A stretch of DNA of 59,745 nucleotides from an uncultured Muribaculaceae bacterium (GTDB lineage Bacteria; Bacteroidota; Bacteroidia; Bacteroidales; Muribaculaceae), in the NCBI GenBank assembly GCA_910583675.1, contig CAJTYH010000016.1, positions 1 to 59,745 of the forward strand, read 5' to 3'. Both the position numbers and the translations under genes were made by a program. Below, piece after piece: positions 51,168 to 59,745 of this stretch. Each line of letters begins with the position of its first letter. Position 1 is the stretch's first letter. Under the pieces are notes generated by a model. That model made no database searches. It saw nothing but the letters and a program-made list of their open reading frames with translations, and was not told where the DNA came from.

Positions 51168-52259
51168 ATGGGAAAAATAATACTCACGGGCGACCGCCCT
51201 ACCGGTCGCCTTCATGTAGGACACTTCGTAGGCTCCCTGCGTAGGCGCGTGGAGCTGCAGAACTCCGGTGAATTCGAAAAGATATTCGTGATGATCGCAG
51301 ACGCACAGGCGCTCACCGACAATGCCGACAACCCCGAGAAGGTGCGTCAGAATGTGATAGAGGTCGCCCTTGACTACCTTTCAGCAGGTCTTGACCCGGC
51401 AAAGACGACCATCTTCATACAGAGCCAGGTGCCGGAACTGTGCGAACTGGCATTCTATTACATGAACCTGGTCACGGTAAGCCGCGTACAGCGCAACCCT
51501 ACCGTAAAGACCGAGATCAAGATGCGCAATTTCGAGCAGTCCATCCCGGTAGGATTCTTCTGCTACCCGGTCAGCCAGGCATCGGATATAACCGCGTTCA
51601 AGGCCACCACAGTCCCCGCCGGCGAGGATCAGGCACCGATGATCGAACTTACACGTGAGATCGTCAACCGCTTCAACAACACATATGGCCCCACACTCGT
51701 GGAACCGGAGATACTTCTGCCGGAGAATGCCGTGTGCATGCGTCTGCCGGGCACCGACGGCAAGGCAAAGATGAGCAAGTCGCTCGGCAACTGCATATAT
51801 CTTTCGGATACCCCTAAGGAGGTAAAGAAGAAGGTGAACAGCATGTACACCGATCCAGAACACCTTACCATAGACTCCCCGGGGCACCTCGAAGGCAACT
51901 GCCCGTTCATCTATCTTGACGCTTTCAGCAACGACAGTCATTTCGCGAAGTTCCTTCCGGAATACCCCAACCTCCAGGCCCTTAAGGACCACTACACCCG
52001 CGGCGGCCTTGGAGACGGGACAGTCAAGAAACTGCTCATCAACGTTTTGGAAGAGACGCTTGCTCCTATCCGTGAGCGCCGCAAACAGTTCGAGCAGGAC
52101 ATTCCTGCCGTTTACGAGATACTCCGCAAAGGCTCCGAAGAAGCCCGTGCGGTAGCTGCACGCACACTTGACGAAGTCCGCGCGGCCATGAAGATCAACT
52201 ATTTCGACGATACCGCCCTCATCGCCGAACAGGCAAAAAAATACCGCTCAAACAATTAA
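51168..52259 (+). CDS. trpS: Tryptophanyl-tRNA synthetase TrpS
   Basis: The 363-residue class I synthetase charges tRNA-Trp. It has the HIGH-equivalent RPTGRLHVGHFVGSL at the start, PVSQASDITAFKATTVPAGEDQ for tryptophan binding (quoted as PVSQASDI and VPAGEDQ) and KMSKSLGN. A somewhat extended C-terminus and the RPTGRLHVGH form place it with the longer TrpS type. It starts 25 bases after its -7 box, leaving a very short leader, and ends at a perfect palindromic terminator. Confidence 0.96.
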   Translation: MGKIILTGDRPTGRLHVGHFVGSLRRRVELQNSGEFEKIFVMIADAQALTDNADNPEKVRQNVIEVALDYLSAGLDPAKTTIFIQSQVPELCELAFYYMNLVTVSRVQRNPTVKTEIKMRNFEQSIPVGFFCYPVSQASDITAFKATTVPAGEDQAPMIELTREIVNRFNNTYGPTLVEPEILLPENAVCMRLPGTDGKAKMSKSLGNCIYLSDTPKEVKKKVNSMYTDPEHLTIDSPGHLEGNCPFIYLDAFSNDSHFAKFLPEYPNLQALKDHYTRGGLGDGTVKKLLINVLEETLAPIRERRKQFEQDIPAVYEILRKGSEEARAVAARTLDEVRAAMKINYFDDTALIAEQAKKYRSNN

Positions 52260-52283
52260 GAAGAAACTATCATCCAATAAGGC

Positions 52284-52311
52284 GGGGCATCCAGAACGTT
52301 CTGGATGCCCC
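52284..52311. terminator. Terminator after trpS, 28-base perfect palindrome
   Basis: GGGGCATCCAGAAC is followed directly by its reverse complement, then CGTTTCTATT. It lies 25 bases after the trpS stop and 29 bases before the convergent yitT-like stop, so it can serve both. Confidence 0.8.
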
Positions 52312-52339
52312 CGTTTCTATTCATCAATAATTGAACCGG

Positions 52340-53350
52340 TCAAACGATCTTTGAGCTTGGCTCCGGTCGCTGCGGCAACTCGATCTTTTCGCCATCGCGC
52401 CGATGGGCTGCGGGCTTCATCTTGAGCTTTATCTCGTCGAAACCCTTGCCATACACCCCGTTTACCTGTGCCTGAGTGATAAAGGCATCCTTGTCTATTG
52501 ACTTTATGATGCGGAAGATAGTAACCGATTCTATCTTGCGGCACATCACCAACAGTACTTTCACCTCCTTTTTGGAATACCATCCCATACCGTTGAGAAC
52601 TGTGCACCCTCGTTGCGCCTCATTGTTGATCGCCGTGGCTATCTCCTCCCATTTTGGCGAGAAAATCGTGAACTGCACAGCCATACGATTGGTATTTATC
52701 ATCATGTCCGCCATGAAGGGTATGACGAAAAGCGTTATCAAGCCATATACCAGAGGAGGGACAGCCGCCTGGAAATCAAAATCCGGAATGAACACGAATT
52801 TCAGGAGCATTGACGACGAGATGATCGAGAGGTCGAAATACATCATGGCGCGCCCGATGGATACGTTGCTTTTCTTTGAAGCCACCGCCGCGACTATGTC
52901 GGTTCCACCCGTTGAACCGTTGTGTATGAAGACCAGTCCGATCCCGAGGCCGCACAATACGGCTCCTATTATGATGTCCATGAATGTCTGGCCGGCCACC
53001 GGAGGCATAGTGAACATCGGTTGGAAGACGGCGAACATCAGCGAGATCACCACTACCCCGAAAAGCGTGCGTATCACGAATGTGCGTCCCACGATCTTCC
53101 ATGCAAGCGCCAGCATTATGATATTGACAGTAAAAATCGTAACGGAATAAGGTACATGCACTCCCCACAGCCCGAATGTGACCATATCCACTACCTGGCT
53201 CAGACCGGCCATTCCTCCGATCACCACCTTGTCAGGTGCCGTCGCGATAAAAGCGCAGAAGCCGAGACCATAAAGGGCGATGCCAAATATAATCAGCAAA
53301 TAATCCTTGGCATACAGCCATAGTTTAGGACGAGGAAAAGTCATATGCAT
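52340..53350 (-). CDS. YitT-family membrane protein (DUF161 + DUF2179)
   Basis: The 336-residue product has five or six membrane helices (YLLIIFGIALYGLGFCAFIA first, with the family motif VIGGMAGLSQVV after it). HNGSTGGTDIVAA is a second conserved block. A soluble C-terminal DUF2179 domain follows (VLNGMGWYSKKEVKVLLVMC, SVTIFRIIKSIDKDAFI). The family is widespread and its role is not settled. The start is uncertain: ATG at 53350, 53344 or 53401 all follow the -7 box. A cytosine- and proline-rich tail ends it. Confidence 0.85.
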   Translation of the reverse strand: MHMTFPRPKLWLYAKDYLLIIFGIALYGLGFCAFIATAPDKVVIGGMAGLSQVVDMVTFGLWGVHVPYSVTIFTVNIIMLALAWKIVGRTFVIRTLFGVVVISLMFAVFQPMFTMPPVAGQTFMDIIIGAVLCGLGIGLVFIHNGSTGGTDIVAAVASKKSNVSIGRAMMYFDLSIISSSMLLKFVFIPDFDFQAAVPPLVYGLITLFVIPFMADMMINTNRMAVQFTIFSPKWEEIATAINNEAQRGCTVLNGMGWYSKKEVKVLLVMCRKIESVTIFRIIKSIDKDAFITQAQVNGVYGKGFDEIKLKMKPAAHRRDGEKIELPQRPEPSSKIV

Positions 53351-53432
53351 ATCTATAATTAAACTCCTGGTAATAAAGAGCGACAGAAGCCGCAGGTTCA
53401 TATTCTCACCCACAAGCCCCCGCTGGTAACCG

Positions 53433-53440
53433 CAAAGTTA
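53433..53440 (-). promoter_or_regulatory. -7 box of the yitT-like gene
   Basis: TAACTTTG on the minus strand, 82 bases upstream of the start chosen at 53350. There is no good -33 match. Confidence 0.4.
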
Positions 53441-53549
53441 CACTATTTTCCTAAATTCCGCATATTCCCTTTCTATTTTAGTGTTGACGAATCCCCACTT
53501 TTGTGTTGACGCGCAAGCGGAAAAATCCGAAAAAAATCATCTCCCCCGA

Positions 53550-56117
53550 TCACCTTAAGACAAATGTCTTTATCCCGAAGCGGGGCATCGAAACACCCAT
53601 CTCCGTTTTCCCTGAATATCTTCTAATATCCTTTTTTTCAATACGGTTCCCATTCAGATCCACCTCATCCACACTGCGCAAAGGCATATTGAACGTCACT
53701 TTCCGCTGTGTACCGTCTCCCTCTGCATTGAACAAACGCAGCACAATCTTCCCATCCTGCAAATAAGCCGCGCTTATCTGGTATCCGGCATCCCGCAAAT
53801 CTATCAGTGACTTAGACTCCAAGTCTGCAGATGAATGAAAGGAATGCAGCAACGGCTCATTCCAGCAATCGCTATCCATTGCAATCGAAGCCTTGTCCCA
53901 CTTTCCCCGATGAGGGATAATGGAATACTTCATTTCCAGCATACCGGTAATCTTATAGTCACATCCCCAAAGTCCCTGGCCGGAATATTGTGCCGTCAAT
54001 CCCAATGGATAATCTTGCCCATGAGAATAAGAAGTTGTATGATCAGATAATAGCGCCAATGCATGATTCTCTTTTCCGGTCTCCTCCAAATCTATCCAAT
54101 TAAGAATGATATTATGCTTTATCTGGCTCCACGAATTGAAGAAAGTGTCTTCCAACTTGCTTTCACACACGTCGAACGGTGCATTCTTATAAATACGTGT
54201 ATCATTAAGATCCACCGGAAACAGGACGCTCAGTTTAAACCGGTCGTCGCAATATGCCCTTCTATCATCCCGCCAGGAGGCTTCCTTATATTCTCCAATA
54301 CCTACATTTCCCTTCCAGTTGATAGTCAAATCGAAATCAATGCGCCTGTTGTCACGGGAGAGGGTAACAATCTGTGTAAATGGATGTGACGCAATCTCTC
54401 CCTCTATTTTCACTTTCTTCTCATACACATTATCCACCAGAACCGTCAGTTGTGCCGGAGATTCTGTAGAAGAGCGAAACCGCTCCTCTTCATAAAAATA
54501 TCCCCGCAATTCACCCAACGCATATTCGCCCGACTGCCGGGCATACTCCTTATTTCCTTCTTTTTTAGCGATCAGGCTCTTTATCGTCCCCCCTTTCGAC
54601 AAATCGAAGACAAGCCTGTACATTTCATTCTCAACTACGCACTCCTTTTCATTCCTCTTTGGATCTGCATAAACAACCTTGCCATTCAACGGTTTCCGTT
54701 TGACGCAATAAGTGGAATAGCCGAAAGGTGGCACCTTTGCCTGAAAAAACAATCTGACATTTTCACCGGATCTTTCGACCGAATGACCGACTTTGTTATT
54801 TTTCCAATCATAAATCTCCACATCAGAGTTGGCATACTTGTCGGAAAGTGGCATATTCATCACCTCATTTCTTTCGCATCCCAACGTATTATATATACGA
54901 ATATATTCCCGGTCGCCATTCTCCACGTCGCTTTCTCTATCGAAACTTTTCATAGACGCTATGATAATGCTGTCGGCCACGACATTCGTATAGTCCGTCC
55001 ATCTTTTAATCGCATCCGCCCACGTTCCCTGCTTATCCAATCCATTATAAGGAACGATCCATGAATCATGATGTTGCGCCAACATCAACGTTCGCCATGC
55101 TTCATCCACCATCTCCTGCGCACAGTCATAGCCATTCGACAAATGCGCCATCGCGGACATCTTTTCCGCCATCACGATTTTATTCTCCGAAGTCCGCACC
55201 TCCCGGGCAATCCTTTGCAGGACTTGACTTCCCCACATGAGATTCACACGCACATCCTCTTGCGAAAAGAACCAGTCGTCTTCCGTCTTTCCAGCAGACA
55301 CATTCTCAAAATAATCTCTCCACCTGACATATCGGGAATTATTTTCCACATTCTCCCCGCTTCCCATCCACGGGCCGTTCTTCCATCCGGCATCCTGAAA
55401 ACACATGCCGACCGGATGCTTGATTCCCGCCTCACGACAGACGTTCAAATACACATCCGTATTTCTCCAGGCAATAGTCTGCCAGGTAGAATTTCGCTCA
55501 AAACTTTCGCAAGCATAGCGTGGAACCGTCAAAATAGAAGTACCATCCGATCCAAACCAGTTCACCAATTCTCCACCATATGCAGCAGTGTACCCTCCCC
55601 AACATGTATCGGGGCACTTCAATACCGCATATTTAAAACCTAACAATTTAAGGATCTGTGGCAAGCAACTGGTGAAACATGGCTCTTCCGCAGAATATGT
55701 GAGGAAATCCACCTCAGGAAAGTGTTCCCGTATTTTTGCTATACCATATTGAAACTGCCGTATGATACTTTCACCCGAAATGTTGTAACAATACGGCTGA
55801 GCATACGTCGGATTGGTAAACTCGATCTGTCCCCCTGTCGCCATCTTCTTAAAACCGGAATACGCCTGAGGAGTCCGTACCTGCACCGTATCCCATGTTT
55901 CCGGCTCTATCTCAAGACAGATCTTCCAATCCGGATGCATCAACAATTGGTCAACGATAAACCGCGTCTTCCATTCCACCGGATAATGCCCGTATATTCC
56001 CCCATGATACCCGTCCACAAAATAAGCCTCCTGCGAATAAGCCTGCCCACAGCACCACACCACCAACAACGCCACACAAATTTTATCCAGTATATTCCGG
56101 AATCTATTTTGTATCAT
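53550..56117 (-). CDS. GH38-type alpha-mannosidase
   Basis: The 855-residue product has a signal peptide (ICVALLVVWCCGQAYSQ). The GH38 layout follows: an N-terminal catalytic barrel with EAYFVDGYHGGIYGHYPVEW, quoted as DGYHGGIYGHYPVEW, then a probable nucleophile region WFGSDGTSILTVPRY and the three-helix-bundle block LAQHHDSWIVPYN. A long beta-rich C-terminal half follows. GH38 enzymes cut alpha-mannose from N-glycans, fitting the GH92 enzyme at 35151. The first residues deviate from the usual H-x-D start, so the exact subfamily is open. It lies downstream of the C25 protease gene on the same strand, separated by a terminator-like hairpin. The DNA is AT-richer than the trpS region. Confidence 0.8.
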   Translation of the reverse strand: MIQNRFRNILDKICVALLVVWCCGQAYSQEAYFVDGYHGGIYGHYPVEWKTRFIVDQLLMHPDWKICLEIEPETWDTVQVRTPQAYSGFKKMATGGQIEFTNPTYAQPYCYNISGESIIRQFQYGIAKIREHFPEVDFLTYSAEEPCFTSCLPQILKLLGFKYAVLKCPDTCWGGYTAAYGGELVNWFGSDGTSILTVPRYACESFERNSTWQTIAWRNTDVYLNVCREAGIKHPVGMCFQDAGWKNGPWMGSGENVENNSRYVRWRDYFENVSAGKTEDDWFFSQEDVRVNLMWGSQVLQRIAREVRTSENKIVMAEKMSAMAHLSNGYDCAQEMVDEAWRTLMLAQHHDSWIVPYNGLDKQGTWADAIKRWTDYTNVVADSIIIASMKSFDRESDVENGDREYIRIYNTLGCERNEVMNMPLSDKYANSDVEIYDWKNNKVGHSVERSGENVRLFFQAKVPPFGYSTYCVKRKPLNGKVVYADPKRNEKECVVENEMYRLVFDLSKGGTIKSLIAKKEGNKEYARQSGEYALGELRGYFYEEERFRSSTESPAQLTVLVDNVYEKKVKIEGEIASHPFTQIVTLSRDNRRIDFDLTINWKGNVGIGEYKEASWRDDRRAYCDDRFKLSVLFPVDLNDTRIYKNAPFDVCESKLEDTFFNSWSQIKHNIILNWIDLEETGKENHALALLSDHTTSYSHGQDYPLGLTAQYSGQGLWGCDYKITGMLEMKYSIIPHRGKWDKASIAMDSDCWNEPLLHSFHSSADLESKSLIDLRDAGYQISAAYLQDGKIVLRLFNAEGDGTQRKVTFNMPLRSVDEVDLNGNRIEKKDIRRYSGKTEMGVSMPRFGIKTFVLR

Positions 56118-56185
56118 CTCATTTCATGCACAAATTCCTGCAACTTTTGCCCTTTCCTTCCAGTTCCGGCGACATCCAATATATA

Positions 56186-56221
56186 TTAAAAATCCCCCAT
56201 GCCCGCAAAATCGCGGACATG
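56186..56221 (-). terminator. Terminator after the C25 protease gene
   Basis: On the minus strand CATGTCCGC / GCGGGCATG (56221-56198, one mismatch) is followed by GGGGATTTTTAATA. It lies 14 bases beyond the stop codon and separates the protease from the GH38 gene. Confidence 0.6.
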
Positions 56222-56235
56222 AAGGACTTAACCCG

Positions 56236-59200
56236 TCAGCGCACTGTAAATTTACGCGATACGCCCGAAACACGCAGAATGTAAACACCAGGAGCAAACT
56301 CCGCCAACGGCAGACTGAAATGGGTGTCGGATACATACACGCTCCTCACCTGCGCACCTGTTGGAGTATATATCGCCAACTCACCAATCTCACCCGAGTA
56401 CTGCACATTTATCGAACTATTAGTTATCTCAATATTCTCCATATCTTCCCCGACCGAAATCCGGGAAGCCATATACCCCGGCCTGGCATTCGGCAGATAA
56501 TATATCGTCTCACCTGCCCCATCCACAACCTTGTATAACTTCGGTCGCATGCAATCCAAGCAAGTCGTTTCCAGACACGGCCCCTCAAGCAGCGTGCCAA
56601 AATAATGGGTTCCTAAATCGCTCTCATACTCGGGAGCCGTTATTATCCCAAGCCCTTCCACGAGCATCACTCTGCCGGAGCCGCTACGGAACGCATTATA
56701 TGACTTACCGAAAGCTTCATAAACATCCGGGGATGCACCAAACAGTTTCTCGTCGTTTGAGATCCAACCATTGGAAAGATTGCTGAAATCATAGGTCACT
56801 ATATCCCGAGATATTTCGTTGTCCTCGCTTATGATACCCAAAGAAACTTGTCTTTTATCACAGTCCTCAACCATGAATCTGTAACCTTCCAAATCTTCAA
56901 GGTCGGAGTTGTCCCTCACGCCATTCTCATAATCTCCGAATATGTAGTACTTCTTCCCATCTATTTCCCTACATTCTTCTATCTTCAATATCAATTCCCG
57001 ATCATCCGGTTTTATGTCCCATTGACGCATTGGGAAGATCGTATAGTGCCACTCCTTACCAACCTCAAGCATGGGAGTATAGGGAAGCGCTTGATTCGAA
57101 TTTACCAATTGGGCTGACTTACGTTTTACAAGTTCTTCCTGATCTTCATGATATTTATTATACTTATATACTCTAATTTCACCTTCTCCTATAGATGAAG
57201 ATGGCAAGAAAACCGTATCAGAATAGATTATCAGTTTCCCGTTTCGTTCAATGGAAATATCTTCTACATTGATTCTATTCTTCGCTTTTACTATTAAAGT
57301 TGCATTAGGCTTTATAATAGTTCCACCACGAATGTAGGCATCCTGCGTATCATACGCAACCGACGTACCATCCTTGATCACAACCTCGCCTTTTTGCACA
57401 TATTCACCAGGTATTACTTTACCTCCCATTAACAAAGTGTTAACATGAAAATATTGACTAATATTCATATTAACATTCTGAATCATAGCATCTCCAATAT
57501 ACGGCTTAAACTCATTTGCGACTACATATATTATGCTACTCTGATGAATGTCATTAAAAGATACTGTACTTTGATAAAAATGCATTTTATGGACATTCCC
57601 ATTCGGTTCTACAGCAACAGCATACCTTTGAGGGATTGTAGCACCATTATGATCAATCACATCTATTCTATCCGACTTTCGCACAACTTCATAATCACCC
57701 GCTATAATAGGGGCACGTCTCCAAAAAACAACCGCGGGATCACCTATCAGATTATGTGAAACACGGCAATAATCATTTGAGGCAGGAGATACATTTTTCA
57801 TCTTAGAAATTGCCTCAGCTACACCACAATATATTAGATGTGAATTTTCCTCATAACCAATTTTAGAAAGATCGAAATACTTAGCCATCATGTAATCATT
57901 CCTTTGAAAGAAACCAAGACGGGTATTTCCCAAATATGCCACTCCACCATAATTTTGCCCTAAAGTGTATGATTCCCCAAAATTATATGTCAACCCATCA
58001 TAAGCGGGATTGTACATACCATATCCATCATATTTTGGAGAGTCAAAGGGAGTTGTTGTACACGCCATCGTATATGAATACGACGGAAAATGTATATTAT
58101 TTAAATTATCCAACCCATTAAATTCTTCCTCGGGAAGATATACTCTCTCGCGATCCAATGCACTTACGCCATGAGAATATGAATTTGCTTCATAAGGATA
58201 ATAATATCGTACACTTATACCTTCAGGACTACCATGACTGGCCAAACTAAAAAATCCATATTTTTTAGTCATAAGTTTCCGCATAATATCACTCCCCAAT
58301 GGAGTGTCTAATTTTTGAGTAGATACCGTAAGATTTGGAATTACCGGTTTTATATGTGGCAAGATCATCCCGGGCGAGTTATAGGGAGCATCCTTTGGCG
58401 TAAATTCCGATGCCATTATAAATCCATAGCTAAAATTAACGAACCCTTCGGAAAGATATCCATAATCCCCGTTCCCTGGATTAAACGAATAGTCCTCAAG
58501 TTTATTTGTGTAATTAATTACTTCTTGCGGAGTTTTGCACAGCAAGCGTCCTACATAAAGTTGGTACGAGAAATCCAAATCATCATGAGGAAATGGCAAA
58601 CCATCAACAGCATTTAAAAGTATTCTTCCAAAAGATCTACCTCCCCCTTTACGCCAATTATCACTGACATTTCCGAAATATAAATCTGTGGGAATATCTT
58701 TTTCACACTCATCTAATTCATTAGCAAAAGAACAATGTGCATATCTGATTGGTACAATAGGGGGTTTGCCACCCAATAAAACAAAACGAGTTCCATTTTG
58801 ATGAGCAAAAAAGAGGTATCTACGTAATTTTCCTGCATCATCGTAGATTCGCGATATCGTATCACCTTTTGAAAAATTTTCATTTTCAAGAATATCCTCC
58901 ATGCATACAATCCCCGCATCAAATCCTTGGATCTTTTTTAGAGACACCAATTTCTCAAAAGCAGGTGCCAACTTACGATTTGTAACAACACAATATTGAT
59001 ATGTAGGCACACCAAATGCTGATTTGTTTTGTGTCACAACTTCCTGAGTTGATCCATATGACCAAAGCTTCGTTTCATTACCAATTACAGTCGGAATTCT
59101 GTTTTCAAAAAATTCTGGATTGACGACCAATGCACGAGCAACGGCAATATCTCCTTGAAGAAGTTTGTCTTCATTCAAAGATCTAGCCTTAATCATAGGT

Positions 59201-59736
59201 GCATCGGTATATTCTATATCAAATTCTATAGAAGTATACAGCTGCATGGTAAGATCTCTTATATTATATCTCAGAGGTGATATTTTCACAGCCAAGATAT
59301 CACTGACATTCTGGAAGTTTTCTCTCGCTATAACTGTTACAGGAGAAACCTCATGCTCATAAAGTTTAGCCGCTATTGATTTGTCAATTTCAAGTCTGTC
59401 GCCATTCATTGTTTCAAATTGCACAAGCGAAACTGGATGCTCCAATTGCAACTTATCGCCATTTGCAATTTTCACATTCTTTATAACGATGTTGGTAGCC
59501 TCACATGATATCGCAAACGATACATGCATTGAAGGCAAAGAATATTCACCCCCCAATCCTGAAGGATGCATCTCTCCCCATGTAATTACTGTGGCAAGCG
59601 TGTCATCAAATTCCTGAACTTCCAGAGAGAAATTTGAAGTATCAAATTCTACTTTGTAGTGAATTGTACCACCCCAAAGATTTGTGACACATAGCAAGAA
59701 GAAACACAAAAAAACTGCTTTACGTATCATAGGCAT
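56236..59736 (-). CDS. Gingipain-like cysteine protease (C25) with T9SS-type tail
   Basis: The 1166-residue product has a signal peptide (KAVFLCFFLLCVTNLWGG), a propeptide-like region to about residue 220, and a C25 catalytic domain. CVVTNRKLAPAFEKLVSLKK starts the domain, SLASHGSPEG gives His501 and YTMACTTTPFD gives Cys559. A beta-rich region and then a C-terminal sorting domain follow (LAIYTPTGAQVRSVYV, FAPGVYILRVSG, RKFTVR), so type IX secretion is expected. ATG at 59736 or 59730 are both possible, and the window ends just upstream. A TAAATTTG box at 59744-59737 would leave almost no leader. The gene is strikingly AT-rich compared with the rest of the window, which suggests recent transfer. 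It is distantly related to the gingipains of Porphyromonas. Substrate specificity is not readable. Confidence 0.87.
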   Translation of the reverse strand: MPMIRKAVFLCFFLLCVTNLWGGTIHYKVEFDTSNFSLEVQEFDDTLATVITWGEMHPSGLGGEYSLPSMHVSFAISCEATNIVIKNVKIANGDKLQLEHPVSLVQFETMNGDRLEIDKSIAAKLYEHEVSPVTVIARENFQNVSDILAVKISPLRYNIRDLTMQLYTSIEFDIEYTDAPMIKARSLNEDKLLQGDIAVARALVVNPEFFENRIPTVIGNETKLWSYGSTQEVVTQNKSAFGVPTYQYCVVTNRKLAPAFEKLVSLKKIQGFDAGIVCMEDILENENFSKGDTISRIYDDAGKLRRYLFFAHQNGTRFVLLGGKPPIVPIRYAHCSFANELDECEKDIPTDLYFGNVSDNWRKGGGRSFGRILLNAVDGLPFPHDDLDFSYQLYVGRLLCKTPQEVINYTNKLEDYSFNPGNGDYGYLSEGFVNFSYGFIMASEFTPKDAPYNSPGMILPHIKPVIPNLTVSTQKLDTPLGSDIMRKLMTKKYGFFSLASHGSPEGISVRYYYPYEANSYSHGVSALDRERVYLPEEEFNGLDNLNNIHFPSYSYTMACTTTPFDSPKYDGYGMYNPAYDGLTYNFGESYTLGQNYGGVAYLGNTRLGFFQRNDYMMAKYFDLSKIGYEENSHLIYCGVAEAISKMKNVSPASNDYCRVSHNLIGDPAVVFWRRAPIIAGDYEVVRKSDRIDVIDHNGATIPQRYAVAVEPNGNVHKMHFYQSTVSFNDIHQSSIIYVVANEFKPYIGDAMIQNVNMNISQYFHVNTLLMGGKVIPGEYVQKGEVVIKDGTSVAYDTQDAYIRGGTIIKPNATLIVKAKNRINVEDISIERNGKLIIYSDTVFLPSSSIGEGEIRVYKYNKYHEDQEELVKRKSAQLVNSNQALPYTPMLEVGKEWHYTIFPMRQWDIKPDDRELILKIEECREIDGKKYYIFGDYENGVRDNSDLEDLEGYRFMVEDCDKRQVSLGIISEDNEISRDIVTYDFSNLSNGWISNDEKLFGASPDVYEAFGKSYNAFRSGSGRVMLVEGLGIITAPEYESDLGTHYFGTLLEGPCLETTCLDCMRPKLYKVVDGAGETIYYLPNARPGYMASRISVGEDMENIEITNSSINVQYSGEIGELAIYTPTGAQVRSVYVSDTHFSLPLAEFAPGVYILRVSGVSRKFTVR

Positions 59737-59745
59737 CAAATTTAA

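Noticed and set aside
1..59745. CRISPR arrays, insertion sequences, integrases, rRNA
   Set aside because: No regularly spaced repeats, transposase or integrase genes, or rRNA sequence were found.

Overview
The window looks like a chromosomal segment of a gut Bacteroidales, most likely close to Muribaculaceae. Signs of this are a SusC/SusD pair, a 286-residue primary sigma factor without region 1.1, promoters of the TTTG-N19/20-TAnnTTTG type instead of -35/-10 boxes, weak Shine-Dalgarno signals, C-terminal domains of the type IX secretion kind, and proteins of Bacteroidetes-typical families (DUF4421, DUF5683, an HsdR_N-like protein beside holA). The family placement is inference; no marker RNA is present. 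The only RNA gene is the 5' part of a tRNA-Val(TAC) at the left edge.

Layout. 1-1584: tRNA-Val and purB. 1616-5077: an AT-richer two-gene cassette, an ATPase with an N-terminal ParB-like domain followed 10 bases later by a TOPRIM-like protein. It has its own promoter and is bracketed on both sides by related palindromic repeats. This is the best candidate here for an undescribed (probably anti-phage) system. 5114-11845: a nutrient-uptake operon on the minus strand (susC, susD, lipoprotein). 12782-16632: a secreted subtilase, a DUF4421 protein and a small membrane protein. 16705-19328: rpoD, a small Ala/Val/Glu-rich lipoprotein and fabD. 19432-21372: a sialate O-acetylesterase. 21575-28012: a plus-strand run of DUF5683 protein, mltD-type transglycosylase, serB, mtaB and an LpxL-like acyltransferase. 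28132-30284: a GT2 glycosyltransferase coupled to an M50-like membrane protein.

30311-37469 (minus): rhamnose catabolism in the order rhaB-rhaA-rhaT-rhaD, preceded by a GH92 alpha-mannosidase. 37587-41135: a short 2[4Fe-4S] ferredoxin, pyrE, an SRPBCC-like protein, a degenerate Rieske-like lipoprotein and a DEAD-box-type helicase. 41125-46533: PHP phosphatase, CstA transporter, TPR/PD40 protein, holA and, divergently, the HsdR_N-like protein. 46682-53350: fructose-bisphosphate aldolase, a double M16 peptidase, trpS and a YitT-type membrane protein. 53550-59736: a GH38 alpha-mannosidase and an AT-rich gingipain-like (C25) protease with a secretion-type tail.

A second result is a structured repeat of about 140-180 bases found twice: in the predicted rhaB leader (34907-35087) and between the M16 gene and fba (47861-48015). 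Its two arms pair over about 30 bases, and where the two copies differ the pairing is kept by matching changes on both arms. Shorter palindromes at 1616, 4932 and 5044 share its end sequence and may be reduced members of the same family.

Taken together, the accessory genes point to life on host glycans and glycoproteins (GH92, GH38, sialate esterase, SusCD, two secreted proteases) plus plant or bacterial rhamnose. The rest is housekeeping.
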